Shown: positions 17,854 through 27,545 of the stretch, piece by piece
Layout of the letters: the number at the start of each line of letters is the position of its first letter
How positions within the stretch are numbered: the first letter of the stretch is position 1
DNA from: Rhodopseudomonas palustris
Lineage (GTDB): Bacteria; Pseudomonadota; Alphaproteobacteria; Rhizobiales; Xanthobacteraceae
Length of the DNA: 64,000 nucleotides
Reading direction: 5' to 3'
Assembly: GCF_034479375.1 (NCBI RefSeq)
Contig: NZ_CP140155.1
Span: forward strand, 4,502,501 to 4,566,500
Translations under genes and position numbers: made by a program
Notes under the pieces: generated by a model
Seen by the model: only the letters and a program-made list of their open reading frames with translations
What the model was told of the DNA's origin: nothing
The model's database searches: none

Positions 17854-18699
17854 TCAGTCCCGCAGCAATTCGTTGATGCTGGTCTTGGAGCGGGTGCGTT
17901 CGTCGACGCGCTTGACGATCACCGCGCAGGCTGTCGCCGGGCCCGGATTGCCGTTCTTCAGCGGCCGGCCCGGCAGCATGCCGGGAACGAGCACGGCATA
18001 TTCAGGCACTTCGCCGATGAAGGTCTCGCCGGTCTCACGGTCGACGATCTTGGTCGAGGCGCCGAGGAACACGCCCATCGCCAGCACCGCGCCACGGCGG
18101 ACGATCACGCCCTCGGCGACTTCCGAGCGCGCGCCGATGAAGCAGTCGTCCTCGATGATCACCGGACCCGCCTGCAGCGGCTCCAGCACGCCGCCGATGC
18201 CGACGCCGCCGGAGATATGGACGCGCTTGCCGATCTGGGCGCATGAGCCGACCGTCGACCAGGTGTCGACCATGGTGGCCTCATCCACATAGGCGCCGAG
18301 ATTGACGAAGGACGGCATCAGCACCGCGTTCTTGGCGATGAAGGCGGAGCGGCGCACGATCGCGCCCGGCACCGCGCGGAAGCCGGCCTCACGAAAGCGG
18401 TTCTCGCCCCAGCCCTCGAATTTGGACGGCACCTTGTCCCACCATTGCGCGCCGCCGGGACCGCCGGGAATCGTGCTCATGTCGTTGAGGCGGAACGACA
18501 GCAGCACCGCCTTCTTCAGCCACTGATTGACCTTCCACGTGCCCGACGCCTCGCGCTCGGCGACGCGCGCCTCGCCCTTGTCGAGCAGATCGAGCGCGTG
18601 ATCGACGGCATCGCGAACCTCACCCTTGGTCGCAGCGCTGATCGCGTCGCGCGCATCGAAAGCGGTATTGATGGTGGTTTCCAGGGCGGAGAGCGACAT
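17854..18699 (-). CDS. dapD: 2,3,4,5-tetrahydropyridine-2,6-dicarboxylate N-succinyltransferase
   Basis: Transfers succinyl from succinyl-CoA to tetrahydrodipicolinate. The 281-residue protein has an N-terminal helical region and a left-handed beta-helix of hexapeptide repeats at about residues 105-240 ([40 protein letters not shown]). Key conserved parts are [12 protein letters not shown] (about 85-96) and [20 protein letters not shown] near the C-terminus. It is first in the dapD-dapE pair. AAGGACCTCCCGATG shows AGGA upstream of the start. Confidence 0.96.
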   Translation of the reverse strand: MSLSALETTINTAFDARDAISAATKGEVRDAVDHALDLLDKGEARVAEREASGTWKVNQWLKKAVLLSFRLNDMSTIPGGPGGAQWWDKVPSKFEGWGENRFREAGFRAVPGAIVRRSAFIAKNAVLMPSFVNLGAYVDEATMVDTWSTVGSCAQIGKRVHISGGVGIGGVLEPLQAGPVIIEDDCFIGARSEVAEGVIVRRGAVLAMGVFLGASTKIVDRETGETFIGEVPEYAVLVPGMLPGRPLKNGNPGPATACAVIVKRVDERTRSKTSINELLRD

Positions 18700-18793
18700 C
18701 GGGAGGTCCTTGGAGCGGGGAGTTCAGGGAGAAATTTGACGGGTGTTGTCCGGATTCGGCCGGGGAGAGTCAAGGCGCTCCCGTCCGCCGGCC

Positions 18794-18881
18794 GTAGGAT
18801 GGGTTAGGCGCCCTTGCGCCGTAACCCATCTTGCCTCGGTTGCGGCCGATGGGTTACGCGCTACGCGCTAACCCATCCTAC
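18794..18881. repeat. GATGGGTTA-type palindromic repeat, copy 2
   Basis: An 88-bp element from GTAGGATGGGTTAGG to TAACCCATCCTAC. It is the same family as 2985-3076 in reverse orientation. A short REP hairpin, GTCGCCCGCCTGCGCGGGCGATGAC, follows at 18889-18913. Confidence 0.8.
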
Positions 18882-18939
18882 GGGCTGGGTCGCCCGCCTG
18901 CGCGGGCGATGACGGTTGTGATTGTCGACGGATCGTGCC

Positions 18940-19641
18940 TTACCTCGGCGCGAGTAACCCCGCCAGAAACCCCGTCAGGTCTTCCGTCACGTAGTCGACG
19001 TGCACGGCGTCGCGGCCCTCCAGTTCCCAGTCTTCGCGGACCACGTCCTTGCTGCCGTCCGGCACCACCAGCACCGTGGTCATGCCGAGCTGATGCGGCA
19101 CTGCGAGGTTGCGGGCGAGGTCTTCGAACATCGCGGCTTTGGCCGGGTCGACGCCGTGCAGCGTCAGGAAGCGGTGATAGGTCTGCGGCGCCGGCTTCGG
19201 CTCCAGTTCGGCGGCGACGATGTCGAACACCGCTTCGAAGTGATGGCCGATGCCGAGCCGCGCCAGTACCTTGCCGGCATGGGCGGTCGAGCCGTTGGTC
19301 AGGATCAGCTTGCGGCCGGGCAGTTGCGCGATCGCGGCGCCCATCGCCGGGTTCGGCTCGAGCGGCGAGTGATCGATCGCGTGCACATAGGACAGGTAAT
19401 CGTCGGCGCTGACGCCATGCTCGGTCATCATGCCGCGCATCGTGGTGCCGTAGCGCTTGTAGTAGTCCTTCTGGATCCGGAACGCCTCGTCCGGCGTCAC
19501 CTTCAGCCAGTCGGCGACGAAATCGCGAATCCGCACGTCGACCTGCTGCCACAGATTGACGTGATGCGGATACAGCGTGTTGTCGAGGTCGAACACCCAG
19601 GTCTCGACATGGCCGAAGCCGCGGAGGGAGGTCTGTTTCAT
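18940..19641 (-). CDS. HAD-family hydrolase, probable pyrimidine 5'-nucleotidase
   Basis: A 233-residue cytoplasmic HAD phosphatase. It has nucleophile motif I VFDLDNTLYP at residues 16-25, motif II LILTNGSTAH at about 110-119, the Lys of motif III in ELEPKPAPQTYHRF (about 146-159), and acidic motif IV FEDLARNL (about 174-181). The VETWVFDLDNTLYPH start matches alphaproteobacterial pyrimidine 5'-nucleotidases (SDT1-like). The ATG at 19641 overlaps the stop of the DUF1036 gene (ATGA), so the two are coupled. The exact substrate is inferred from family resemblance. Confidence 0.85.
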   Translation of the reverse strand: MKQTSLRGFGHVETWVFDLDNTLYPHHVNLWQQVDVRIRDFVADWLKVTPDEAFRIQKDYYKRYGTTMRGMMTEHGVSADDYLSYVHAIDHSPLEPNPAMGAAIAQLPGRKLILTNGSTAHAGKVLARLGIGHHFEAVFDIVAAELEPKPAPQTYHRFLTLHGVDPAKAAMFEDLARNLAVPHQLGMTTVLVVPDGSKDVVREDWELEGRDAVHVDYVTEDLTGFLAGLLAPR

Positions 19642-20639
19642 GGTGCTGCAAACCTCAATGTTCTGCTGCCGCCGGAGAGGTCGACAGGCGCGAAGCCGGT
19701 GGCGTTCAGCCCGCGTGCCGAGCAGTCGCCCTGTTCGCTGATCTCGAATTTGCTGTCGCGCGTGCACAGCAGCGTCGCGCCGCCCCAGTTCAGCGGCTTG
19801 TCCTTGGTCCTGATCGGCCGCGCATTGCCGTCGACCGCTTCGGCGAAGCTGAACACCCGCTTCGGCTGCGCGCCGAGGTCGGGGCGCAGGCACTTGCCGG
19901 GCTCGATCCGGTACCAGCCGCGGCTGGTGATGGTCTTGCCGTCGTCTTCGCCGACCGCGGCCATGATCTTCCCTTTGGTGTCGTTGCACCAGGTCAGCCC
20001 GGTCGCCGACGGCGCCTCGACCGCCTTGATCATGGTGTCGAAGAAGTCCGGCGCGTCGACGGCATCCGGCTTGAGGCCGCGGCTCTTCAGGAAGGCGGCG
20101 AGCGCTCCTTGCGTCTTCGGGCCGTCGACGCCGTCGATCGGTGCGGCGTCGTAGCCGGCGATCACCAGCAGCCGCTGGATCGCGGCGAGCTTGGCCTGCT
20201 CGTCGTCATAGCCGCTGTCCTCGGCCAGATAGGCGACCATGGTGCCGTCCTCGGTCTGGGTCGGCCTGATCTCGGTGAACGCCGCCAGCGTCTGGCCGCT
20301 GCGGCACTGTCGCGCGGCGGCGATGACGAAGTTCTCCGGCGCGATACACAGCCGGTCGGTGCCGTTCTGCGGTATCGGCGAGGCGCCGTAGACCGGGAGC
20401 GAGCGGGCATGCAGCATCACCCGGTCGGCGGTGAGCGCGCCCTGCAGCACGACGCGGCATTGCGCCGGATCGATCCGGAACCAGCCGCGCGTCGCGGTCG
20501 TCGCCCTGTCGTCGATCCCGATCGCGCCCTCGATCACGTAGCTCATGCGATTGCAGAGCTTGAGGTCGGCGTGCGCGGTGGTGGAGATGGTGAGTAGCGC
20601 GAGTGTCGTAAGTGTGGCTCGCCACAAGCACAGCCTCAT
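19638..20639 (-). CDS. Exported protein with two DUF1036 domains
   Basis: A 333-residue protein with a signal peptide ending TTAHA at about residue 24. A first DUF1036 domain (about 25-130) starts LKLCNRMSYVIEGAIG and a second (about 210-330) starts LTWCNDTKGKIMAAVG. Each contains GW(F/Y)RI-P--C, with cysteines spaced alike. Between them, about 150-185, IQRLLVIAGYDAAPIDGVDG looks like a peptidoglycan-binding repeat. It is probably periplasmic; the function is unknown. The ATG at 20639 lies inside the edge of a REP-type repeat (20634-20753), and its ribosome site is poor. It overlaps the HAD gene. Confidence 0.8.
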   Translation of the reverse strand: MRLCLWRATLTTLALLTISTTAHADLKLCNRMSYVIEGAIGIDDRATTATRGWFRIDPAQCRVVLQGALTADRVMLHARSLPVYGASPIPQNGTDRLCIAPENFVIAAARQCRSGQTLAAFTEIRPTQTEDGTMVAYLAEDSGYDDEQAKLAAIQRLLVIAGYDAAPIDGVDGPKTQGALAAFLKSRGLKPDAVDAPDFFDTMIKAVEAPSATGLTWCNDTKGKIMAAVGEDDGKTITSRGWYRIEPGKCLRPDLGAQPKRVFSFAEAVDGNARPIRTKDKPLNWGGATLLCTRDSKFEISEQGDCSARGLNATGFAPVDLSGGSRTLRFAAP

Positions 20640-20753
20640 GGTGAGGAGGCGCGAAGCGCCGTCTCGAACCATGCGCCGTTGGTCGTGCGTTGCGCCATCC
20701 TTCGAGACGCCCAGCACCGCCCTGCGGGCGTTGCCGGGCTCCTCGGGATGAGG
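20634..20753. repeat. CTCATGGTGAGG/CATCCTTCGAG-type repeat, copy 1
   Basis: Starts CCTCATGGTGAGGAGGCGCG and ends CTCCTCGGGATGAGG, with CCATCCTTCGAGACGCCC inside. Near-identical to 52795-52900. Its left end supplies the start codon of the DUF1036 gene (CAT at 20637-20639). Confidence 0.85.
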
Positions 20754-20811
20754 ACTGTGCGGGCTGAAAGATTGCCGTTCGCGTAGCAGGCGCGCCGCGC
20801 CAATCACCTTC

Positions 20812-20899
20812 GTCATGCCCGGGCTCGTCCCGGGCATCCACGTCTTCAGCGGGCGCCAAAAGAAAGAACGTGGATGGCCGGGACGAGCCCGGCCATGAC
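20812..20899. repeat. 88-bp REPIN-like repeat, copy 2
   Basis: Same orientation and length as 9471-9558. The loops read CTCGT/ACGAG instead of CTTGT/ACAAG, so the pair of changes is mirrored in both arms. It lies downstream of argB. Confidence 0.85.
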
Positions 20900-20932
20900 G
20901 GATAGAGCTGCTTTCGGCGGCACCGCGGCTCA

Positions 20933-21829
20933 TCACTTGTGGATCAGCGTGCCGGTGCCCTGGTTGGTGAACAGTTCGAGCAGCACCGCGTGCGGCACCT
21001 TGCCGTCGAGGATGACGACGCCTTCGACGCCCTGTTCGAGGGCGTAGATGCAGGTCTCGACCTTGGGGATCATGCCGCCCGAAATGGTGCCGTCGGCGAT
21101 CAGCTTGCGGGCGTCCCTGATCGACAGTTCGGGGATCAGCTTCTTGTTCTGGTCGAGCACGCCCGGCACGTCGGTCAGCAGCAGCAGCCGCTTCGCTTTC
21201 AGCGCGCCGGCGACGGCGCCCGCAAAGGTGTCGGCGTTGACGTTGAAGGTCTGACCGCTCGACGAGGTCGCCAGCGGCGCCAGCACCGGGATCAGTTCGT
21301 GGCCGATCAACTGGTTCAGCAACGTGAGATCGACCTTCTCGGGTTCGCCGACGAAGCCGAGATCGACCACTTCCTCGATCCGCGAATCCGGATCGACCAT
21401 GGTGCGCGTCGCCTTGCTGGCGGTGACCATGTTGCCGTCCTTGCCGCACAGGCCGACGGCCTTGCCACCGGCCTCGTTGATGTAGCCGACGAGTTGCTTG
21501 TTGATCGAGCCGGCCAGCACCATCTCGACGATCTCGATGGTGGCGCCGTCGGTGATGCGCAGCCCGGCGGCGAATTCCGACTTGATGCCGAGGCGCTTCA
21601 GCATGGTGGCGATCTGCGGGCCGCCGCCATGCACCACCACCGGGTTCACCGCGGTCTGCTCCAGCAGAACGATGTCGCGGGCGAACGCCTTGGCATCGTC
21701 CTCGGCGCCCATGGCATGGCCGCCATATTTGATGACGATGGTTTCCTCGTCGTAGCGCTGCATATGCGGCAGCGCCTCGGACAGGATCCGGGCCTGATCG
21801 AGCGGGCTGATGATTGGCGCGTCGGTCAT
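20933..21829 (-). CDS. argB: Acetylglutamate kinase
   Basis: Phosphorylates N-acetylglutamate, the second step of arginine synthesis and often the arginine-feedback step. The 298-residue amino-acid-kinase fold has IKYGGHAMG at residues 33-41, the substrate loop VVHGGGPQI (about 64-72), the FVGEPEKVD segment (about 173-181) and the ATP-site ISGGMIPK (about 228-235). The N-terminal extension resembles the helix of arginine-sensitive forms. It lies downstream of the engB and DUF423 genes on the same strand. Two repeats separate it from the next gene. Confidence 0.96.
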   Translation of the reverse strand: MTDAPIISPLDQARILSEALPHMQRYDEETIVIKYGGHAMGAEDDAKAFARDIVLLEQTAVNPVVVHGGGPQIATMLKRLGIKSEFAAGLRITDGATIEIVEMVLAGSINKQLVGYINEAGGKAVGLCGKDGNMVTASKATRTMVDPDSRIEEVVDLGFVGEPEKVDLTLLNQLIGHELIPVLAPLATSSSGQTFNVNADTFAGAVAGALKAKRLLLLTDVPGVLDQNKKLIPELSIRDARKLIADGTISGGMIPKVETCIYALEQGVEGVVILDGKVPHAVLLELFTNQGTGTLIHK

Positions 21830-21977
21830 GAAGCGGGTCTTTCGCTGGGTTTCGCGATGGGGTCTTGGGATGGTTCTTGGGATGGTCTTGCGATTCTCGG
21901 GCAGGTCGGGCGGGGAGAACCGCTAGCATTTCGGCGCCGCCGATCAAAGAGGCGGAATCCGCAGCCCGTGGTTGCGG

Positions 21978-22346
21978 CTAGCGCCGCGCCAGCAGCGCCG
22001 CGACCGCCAGCAGCAGCCAGCTTCCGATCAACAACATGCCGCCGGTCGGCGCCGCCATCGAAAACAGTGATTGTCCGGCGAACTGGCGCAGCGACAGGTC
22101 GCCGGCGAACAGCGCGGTGCCGAGCACGAAGCCGAAGCTGGCGGCGAGGCCGGGGACGCGGTGGACGAGGCCGCGCTCGGCCAGCAGCACCGCGGCCGCG
22201 ATGGCGCTGGCGTGGAACAGCAGCATCGACGACGCCGGACCGAGCCGCGCGGCATCGGGGACATGGGCGGCCGCGGCGGCCAGCGCGACGCCGGCGGCGC
22301 CGTAAAGGCCGGCGAACACGATCAGCAGGCGGAGGAGAACTGGCAT
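21978..22346 (-). CDS. DUF423 family membrane protein
   Basis: A 122-residue inner-membrane protein with four hydrophobic segments (about 5-25, 38-57, 66-85 and 98-118). It has the DUF423 features ASSMLLFHASAI and GTALFAGDLSLRQ. The function is unknown. Its ATG overlaps the engB stop (TGATG at 22344-22348), which suggests translational coupling. Confidence 0.85.
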   Translation of the reverse strand: MPVLLRLLIVFAGLYGAAGVALAAAAAHVPDAARLGPASSMLLFHASAIAAAVLLAERGLVHRVPGLAASFGFVLGTALFAGDLSLRQFAGQSLFSMAAPTGGMLLIGSWLLLAVAALLARR

Positions 22347-22996
22347 CAGCGGCGCTCGTCGAGCAGGCGGATGATCGCGGCGCGCAGCTCCGGCATGCCG
22401 GCGCCGGTGCGCGACGAGGTGGTCAGCAATTCGGGGAAAGCGGCGGGATGTTTCGCCAGCGCGGTTCTGGTCGCGTCGACGCGCTCGGCGAGTTCGGCGG
22501 CTTTGACCTGGTCGGCCTTGGTCAGCACGATCTGGTAGCTGACCGCGGCCTTGTCGAGCGTCTTCAGGATGTCGAGGTCGACGTCCTTGAGGCCGTGGCG
22601 GCCGTCGATCAGCACATAGACGCGGGCCAGCGTCGCCCGGCCCTGCAGGAATTTATGAATCAGCGAGGTCCAGGACGCCACCTTGGCCTTGGAGGCGGCG
22701 GCGTAGCCGTAGCCCGGCATGTCGACGAGGCGCAGGCCGGCATCCGGCGGGCCGTCGAAAAAGATCAGCTCCTGGGTGCGGCCCGGCGTGTGCGAGGTTC
22801 GCGCCAGCGCGTTGCGCCCGGTCAGCGCGTTGATCAGGCTGGATTTGCCGACATTGGAGCGGCCGGCGAACGCGACTTCGAGCCCCTGCATCGGCGGCAG
22901 GGTTTCGATCGACGGCGACGCCCAGATGAATTGCCAGTCGCCGGCGAAGGTCTTGCGGCCGCGTTCGATCAGGTCCGGGTCGATGGTCTCGGTCAT
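22346..22996 (-). CDS. engB: Ribosome biogenesis GTP-binding protein EngB/YsxC/YihA
   Basis: An essential-type GTPase for large-subunit assembly. The 216-residue protein has G1 GRSNVGKS at residues 45-52, a G2 Thr in [10 protein letters not shown] (about 66-75), G3 DMPGYGYA (about 90-97) and G4 TKADQ (about 157-161). The ATG at 22996 is preferred over a TTG five codons upstream (23011). It follows yidC with a REP-type repeat between, part of the conserved rpmH-rnpA-yidC-engB order. Confidence 0.95.
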   Translation of the reverse strand: MTETIDPDLIERGRKTFAGDWQFIWASPSIETLPPMQGLEVAFAGRSNVGKSSLINALTGRNALARTSHTPGRTQELIFFDGPPDAGLRLVDMPGYGYAAASKAKVASWTSLIHKFLQGRATLARVYVLIDGRHGLKDVDLDILKTLDKAAVSYQIVLTKADQVKAAELAERVDATRTALAKHPAAFPELLTTSSRTGAGMPELRAAIIRLLDERR

Positions 22997-23041
22997 GTGG
23001 CGAGAGTCCAAGAATGGCGCGGACGTGCCCCCGGCGCGGTC

Positions 23042-23144
23042 GTCATTCCGGGGCGCGCGCCACAGCGCGCGAACCCGGAATCTCTGTTCGCAACAACCTC
23101 TGGATTCCGGGTCTGCGCGCCAGCGGCGCGCATCCCGGAATGAC
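23042..23144. repeat. ATTCCGGG-type REPIN-like repeat, copy 2
   Basis: CATTCCGGGGCGCGCGCC..GAACCCGGAATCT and GGATTCCGGGTCTG..GCATCCCGGAATGAC form two hairpins. It lies between yidC and engB, ending seven bases from the yidC stop, and may act at the 3' end of the yidC mRNA segment. Confidence 0.8.
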
Positions 23145-23150
23145 GGCGGG

Positions 23151-25031
23151 TCACGCCGCTTTCTTCTTCTTCGTGAAGGCCGCTCTCAGATTGTCGAACA
23201 GCTCCACCTTCACGCCGTTGCGGCGCATGATGTAGGCCTGCTGGATCACCGAGAGCAGGTTGTTCCAGGCCCAGTAGATCACCAGACCGGCCGGGAAGTG
23301 CGCCAGCATGAAGGTGAAGATCACCGGCATCCAGGCGAAGATCATCTGCTGCGTCGGATCCGGCGGCTGCGGATTGAGCTTCATCTGGAACCACATCGTG
23401 AAGCCCATCAGAAGCGGCCAGACGCCCAGCACCAGATAATGGCCGAGCACCGGGATCGAGGTCGGATCGAACGGGATCAGGCCGAACAGATTGAACAAAT
23501 TGGTCGGATCGGCCGCCGACAGATCGTGAATCCACCCGAAGAACGGCGCGTGCCGCATCTCGATGGTGACGAACAGCACCTTGTACAGCGAGAAGAACAC
23601 CGGGATCTGCAGCAGCACCGGCAGACAGCCGGCGACCGGATTGATCTTCTCCTTGCGGTAGATCTCCATCATTTCCTGCTGCTGCTTCGCCTTGTCGTCC
23701 GGATGACGCTCCTTCAGCGCGAGCAGTTGCGGCTGGATCGCCTTCATCTTGGCCATCGAGGCGTAGGATTTGTTCGCCAGCGGCAGGAACAGCACCTTGA
23801 TCAGCACCGTCACCAGCAGGATGGCGACGCCGAAATTCCCGACCAGATGGAAGAAGAAGTCGAGCGCCAGGAACATCGGTTTGGTGATGAAGTAGAACCA
23901 GCCCCAGTCGATCAGCAGGTCGAAATGGTTCAGCCCGAGCTGCTGATTGTAGCCGCCGAGGCCGGCGAACGGGAAGTTGATGCCGACGACGCGCGCTTCC
24001 TTGGCGCCGGCGAACAGCCGGGCGTTGGCCGTCACGGTGCCGCCGATCGGCACGGTCTTGGCGTCTTCGAGGTAATCGGTCTGGTAGGTGCGGGTGGTGC
24101 CGACCTGGTTCGACGAGAATCGCGCCTGAAGCTGCGCATCGGTGTCCGGCAGCAGCGCCGACGCCCAGTACTTGTCGGTGATGCCCATCCAGGCGTTGGT
24201 GGCCTTGAAGCCGACCGTCTTGGCCTCGTCGATCTTGGCGTAGCCGTATTCCTGCAGGCCGTGCTCGCCGAGATAGCCGATCAGGCCTTCGTGCAGAATG
24301 TAGTAGCCTTCGACATGCGGGGTGCCGTGGCGCGAGATCAGCGCGAACGGATACAGCGTCACCGGGGCGCTGCCGACATTGGTGACGTCGTCCTTCACGG
24401 TGAACAGATAGCGGTCGTCGACCGCGATCTGTCGGCGGAAGGTGAGGCCTTCGCCGTTGTCCCATTTCAGCGTGACCGGATTGCCCGGCGTCAGCGTTGC
24501 GGAGCCTTCCTGCTGCCACAGCGTGTTCTGGTCGGGCAGTTTCACATTGGAGCCTGCCGCGCCGACCCAGCCGAATTCGGCGTAATAGGGATTGGCGCTG
24601 CCGGACGGCGAGAACAGATGGATCGGCGGCGACTTCGGATCGACCGTCTCGCGCAACTGGGTCAGAGACAGGTCGTCGATCCGGGCGCCCTTCAGCGAAA
24701 TCGTGCCGTCGAGGCGGGGGGTCTCGACCTTGATCCGCGGCGATGCCGCGATCGCCGCTTCGCGGCTGACCACCGGAGCATTGCCGGGCTGCCGGGCTGC
24801 CGGCGCGCCGGGAGCACCCGGGGCACCTGGCGCCGCCGGCGCGCTCGGCGCACCCGGCGTCGTCGCGGCCGGGGCCTGCTGGGTCGGCTGCTTCGCCGCA
24901 TCCTGCTGCTGCTGCGCCTGCTGGGCGGCGCGCTGCTTCTCCATCTGCGGGATGTTGAAGAAGTACTGCCAGCCGAGCAGCACGAGGCCCGACAGAATCA
25001 CGGCGAGGATGGTGTTGCGATTGTCGCTCAT
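23151..25031 (-). CDS. yidC: Membrane protein insertase YidC
   Basis: Inserts and folds inner-membrane proteins, alone or with SecYEG. The 626-residue protein has the proteobacterial form. The N-terminal segment [20 protein letters not shown] spans residues 6-25. A Gln/Ala/Pro-rich linker (about 35-90) and a large periplasmic P1 domain (about 95-365) follow. The C-terminal 60KD_IMP core has five membrane segments with the conserved Arg in the cytoplasmic half, [20 protein letters not shown] (about 460-479), and ends in a lysine-rich tail (KKKK). ATG at 25031, 16 bases after rnpA; yidD is not between them. Confidence 0.96.
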   Translation of the reverse strand: MSDNRNTILAVILSGLVLLGWQYFFNIPQMEKQRAAQQAQQQQDAAKQPTQQAPAATTPGAPSAPAAPGAPGAPGAPAARQPGNAPVVSREAAIAASPRIKVETPRLDGTISLKGARIDDLSLTQLRETVDPKSPPIHLFSPSGSANPYYAEFGWVGAAGSNVKLPDQNTLWQQEGSATLTPGNPVTLKWDNGEGLTFRRQIAVDDRYLFTVKDDVTNVGSAPVTLYPFALISRHGTPHVEGYYILHEGLIGYLGEHGLQEYGYAKIDEAKTVGFKATNAWMGITDKYWASALLPDTDAQLQARFSSNQVGTTRTYQTDYLEDAKTVPIGGTVTANARLFAGAKEARVVGINFPFAGLGGYNQQLGLNHFDLLIDWGWFYFITKPMFLALDFFFHLVGNFGVAILLVTVLIKVLFLPLANKSYASMAKMKAIQPQLLALKERHPDDKAKQQQEMMEIYRKEKINPVAGCLPVLLQIPVFFSLYKVLFVTIEMRHAPFFGWIHDLSAADPTNLFNLFGLIPFDPTSIPVLGHYLVLGVWPLLMGFTMWFQMKLNPQPPDPTQQMIFAWMPVIFTFMLAHFPAGLVIYWAWNNLLSVIQQAYIMRRNGVKVELFDNLRAAFTKKKKAA

Positions 25032-25047
25032 CGGGTCAGGTCTCGCT

Positions 25048-25389
25048 TCAATCCGGTTTCGACGATCGCCGCGCAATGCGGTCGAGCGCGGAGCGCAGAT
25101 CGCCGAGCATGACAGCAAAGTCGCGGCTCAGCGCCGCACGGCGGCCGACCAGCACATAGTCACTGTTTGGCAGCATTGAACCGCGGTCCGCACGCTTGAC
25201 CAATTCGCGCAGTCTGCGGCGAATTCGGTTGCGTTCGGTCGCGGTGCCGATTTTCTTGGTCACGGTAAAGCCGACCCGGACCGGACCTTGGTCGTCACGG
25301 CGTCGGCCTTGCAGCACGAAGGCAGGCCCACTGATCCGCGGCCCGCTGGCAACGGCGATGAAGTCCGCCCGCTGCCGTAATCGGTCCAT
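25048..25389 (-). CDS. rnpA: Ribonuclease P protein component
   Basis: The protein subunit of the RNA enzyme that matures tRNA 5' ends. The 113-residue protein carries the family signature ERNRIRRRLRELVK (about residues 53-66) and the RNA-contact GFTVTKKIGTA (about 40-50). The ATG at 25389 gives the normal length; a longer frame runs back through rpmH and is rejected. It lies 23 bases downstream of rpmH and is cotranscribed with it. Confidence 0.94.
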   Translation of the reverse strand: MDRLRQRADFIAVASGPRISGPAFVLQGRRRDDQGPVRVGFTVTKKIGTATERNRIRRRLRELVKRADRGSMLPNSDYVLVGRRAALSRDFAVMLGDLRSALDRIARRSSKPD

Positions 25390-25412
25390 GCTCTGATCCC
25401 GGGAGGACCCGC

Positions 25413-25547
25413 TCAGGCGCTCAGACGCTTGCGTCCGCGGGCGCGGCGCGCCGCGAGCACCTTGCGGCCACCGACGGTGGCGAGACGGGCGCGAAAGCCG
25501 TGACGGCGCTTGCGCACCAGTTTGCTCGGTTGATAAGTCCGCTTCAC
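25413..25547 (-). CDS. rpmH: 50S ribosomal protein L34
   Basis: The 44-residue protein starts [20 protein letters not shown] and ends ARGRKRLSA, a complete L34. The start codon is GTG (complement of CAC at 25545-25547), with GGAGAACGACCC directly upstream. No other gene overlaps it. It leads the rpmH-rnpA-yidC-engB group. Confidence 0.95.
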
Positions 25548-25890
25548 GGGTCGTTCTCCGCTGACCGGGTAAGTCATTCAGAAGGTTGAGGTAAGCCCGA
25601 TGATGAGGCTCATAGATGAGCCGAAAGCAGCCCAAAAAATGAACCGCCCCGGTCGAACCGGGCCATCGCGGACAGTAGGCGCGGCTTATACGGGAGCGAT
25701 ATGGCCTCGTCAATTGCGCGGGATGCTGCTTTTGCCGCACCGTGTCGTCGATTTCGCCAATCCGGCGTTAGGCATAGCCGGCGATCGGTCGCCGGGCCGC
25801 GCAAACCGTAGATGATCGAACGGTAATTTGACCTGGCGTTGTCCAGGGCGCATCTTGATACTTATATTCATTGCGCCGAATCCAGGCGGA
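25548..25890. other. Divergent intergenic region, rpmH and histidine kinase
   Basis: A 343-base noncoding region between rpmH (minus) and the sensor kinase (plus), presumed to hold both promoters. The rpmH side has an A-rich stretch, AGCCCAAAAAATGAACCG, at 25630-25647. The kinase side has the promoter-like pair listed separately. No RNA gene or repeat was recognised. Confidence 0.5.
25839..25868 (+). promoter_or_regulatory. Possible sigma-70 promoter of the histidine kinase gene
   Basis: TTGTCC (25839-25844), an 18-base spacer and TATATT (25863-25868) lie 22 bases before the ATG at 25891. It is the only AT-rich -10-like box in the region. The call rests on consensus resemblance only. Confidence 0.3.
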
Positions 25891-27399
25891 ATGGAAGTCA
25901 GGGCAATTCGGGTGCAGGCAACGGATCAACAGCCTGAGACACGGGCATGGCGGCGAGGCCTGGAGCCGAAGATCGGCTTGTCCGGGAAGCTGTTGCTGTT
26001 GACGATTCCGCTGGTCCTGATCGCCGAAATCCTGATTTATGTGCCGTCGATCGCCAATTTCCGCCTGAACCGGCTCAACGACCGGCTCGCGGCGGCCAAT
26101 ACGGCCGCGCTGGTGCTGGATGCCTCGCCGTCCGGCACGGTGCCGGACACGCTGGCGCAGCAGGTGCTGGACAGCATCGATGCCCGCGCGGTGGCGATCA
26201 AGATGGGCCAGCAACGCCGCCTGCTGGCAACCTCGAACCTGCCGACAACGATCGACCATGTGGTCGACATGCGCCATGTCACCCCCTGGGGCGCGATCAT
26301 CGACGCCTTCGTGGTCATGCTGGAGAGCGGCAACCAGACGGTTCGGGTGATCGGTCCGGCCGAAGGCGGCGCCCAGTTCATCGAAGTGGTGATCGACGAG
26401 GCCCCGCTCCGGGTCGCGATGTACCGCTTCTCGAGCAATCTGCTGCTGGTGTCGCTGACCATCACCAGCCTGACCACGGCGCTGATCTATCTGGCGCTGC
26501 ATTTCCTGTTCGTGCGGCCGATGCGGCGGCTGACCGCCAATATGGTCAATTTCCGCCGCGATCCGGAGAGCCCCGCCTCGATCGTGGTGCCCGGGCCGCG
26601 CGGCGACGAGATCGGCCTCGCCGAGCGCGAATTGTCCGACATGCAGCGCGACCTGGTGTCGATGCTGCATCAGAAGAGCCGGCTCGCCGCGCTCGGCCTC
26701 GCGGTGTCGAAGATCAATCACGATCTGCGCAACCTGCTGGCGTCGTCGCAGCTTCTTTCCGACCAGCTCTCCAGCGTGCCCGATCCGCGGGTGCAGCGCT
26801 TCGCGCCCAAGCTGGTGCGTTCGCTGGAGCGCGCCATCGCGTTCTGCCAGTCGACGCTGTCCTATGGCCGGGCCCAGGAAGCCGCGCCGGATCGCCGGAT
26901 GATCCTGATCGAGCCGGTGGTCAACGAGGTCCGCGAGACCGCCGGGCTCGCCTCCGACGCGGCCGTCAGCTCGGTGACCTGGGTCTCGGCGATCGAACGC
27001 GGGCTGACGATGGATGCCGACCCGGACCAGTTGTTCCGGGTGCTGCTCAATCTCGTGCGCAACGCCGCGCAGGCGCTGGAGAGCCAGCCGCGCAGCGACG
27101 CCGCCCTGCAGCAGATCCGCATCACCGGCCGCCGCGAGGGCTCGGTGACCATTCTGGAAGTGTCGGATACCGGCCCCGGCGTGCCTCAGAAGGCCCGCGA
27201 CCATCTGTTCGAGGCGTTCCACGGCTCGGTCCGGGCCGGCGGCTCCGGCCTCGGCCTCGCGATCGCCGCCGAGCTGGTGCGCGCGCATGGCGGCGACATC
27301 AAGCTGGTCGAGGGAACGCTGGGCGCGACCTTCCGGATCTCGATCCCGGACCGGCCGGTCGATCTGCACAGCATGCGCAACGAGCGCGCCCGGGCCTGA
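25891..27399 (+). CDS. Membrane sensor histidine kinase
   Basis: A 502-residue inner-membrane kinase. Membrane segments lie at about 32-52 (LLLLTIPLVLIAEILIYVPS) and 180-202 (LLLVSLTITSLTTALIYLAL), with a roughly 125-residue periplasmic sensor between. A HAMP-like region (FVRPMRRLTANMVNFRRDPE) follows. The phospho-acceptor is in SKINHDLRNLLASSQ (about 270). The ATPase domain has N-box NLVRNAAQAL, G1 DTGPGVP and G2 GSGLGLAIA. No response regulator is adjacent, so its partner lies elsewhere. ATG at 25891 (AGGCGGA just before it); a GTG at 25912 is possible. Confidence 0.88.
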   Translation: MEVRAIRVQATDQQPETRAWRRGLEPKIGLSGKLLLLTIPLVLIAEILIYVPSIANFRLNRLNDRLAAANTAALVLDASPSGTVPDTLAQQVLDSIDARAVAIKMGQQRRLLATSNLPTTIDHVVDMRHVTPWGAIIDAFVVMLESGNQTVRVIGPAEGGAQFIEVVIDEAPLRVAMYRFSSNLLLVSLTITSLTTALIYLALHFLFVRPMRRLTANMVNFRRDPESPASIVVPGPRGDEIGLAERELSDMQRDLVSMLHQKSRLAALGLAVSKINHDLRNLLASSQLLSDQLSSVPDPRVQRFAPKLVRSLERAIAFCQSTLSYGRAQEAAPDRRMILIEPVVNEVRETAGLASDAAVSSVTWVSAIERGLTMDADPDQLFRVLLNLVRNAAQALESQPRSDAALQQIRITGRREGSVTILEVSDTGPGVPQKARDHLFEAFHGSVRAGGSGLGLAIAAELVRAHGGDIKLVEGTLGATFRISIPDRPVDLHSMRNERARA

Positions 27400-27545
27400 A
27401 CCAGCCCGATCCCGTCTCCCGCGAGAAAGCTCGTCGGCGACGCTTGCCAAGCCCGATCTGAGCCGCTAGCTATGGCGGCCTTCGCAGCGCCTGCCGCTGC
27501 GGATCGCCGGCGGCTCCGGATCGATTCGGAGAAACCGCGGCAGAC

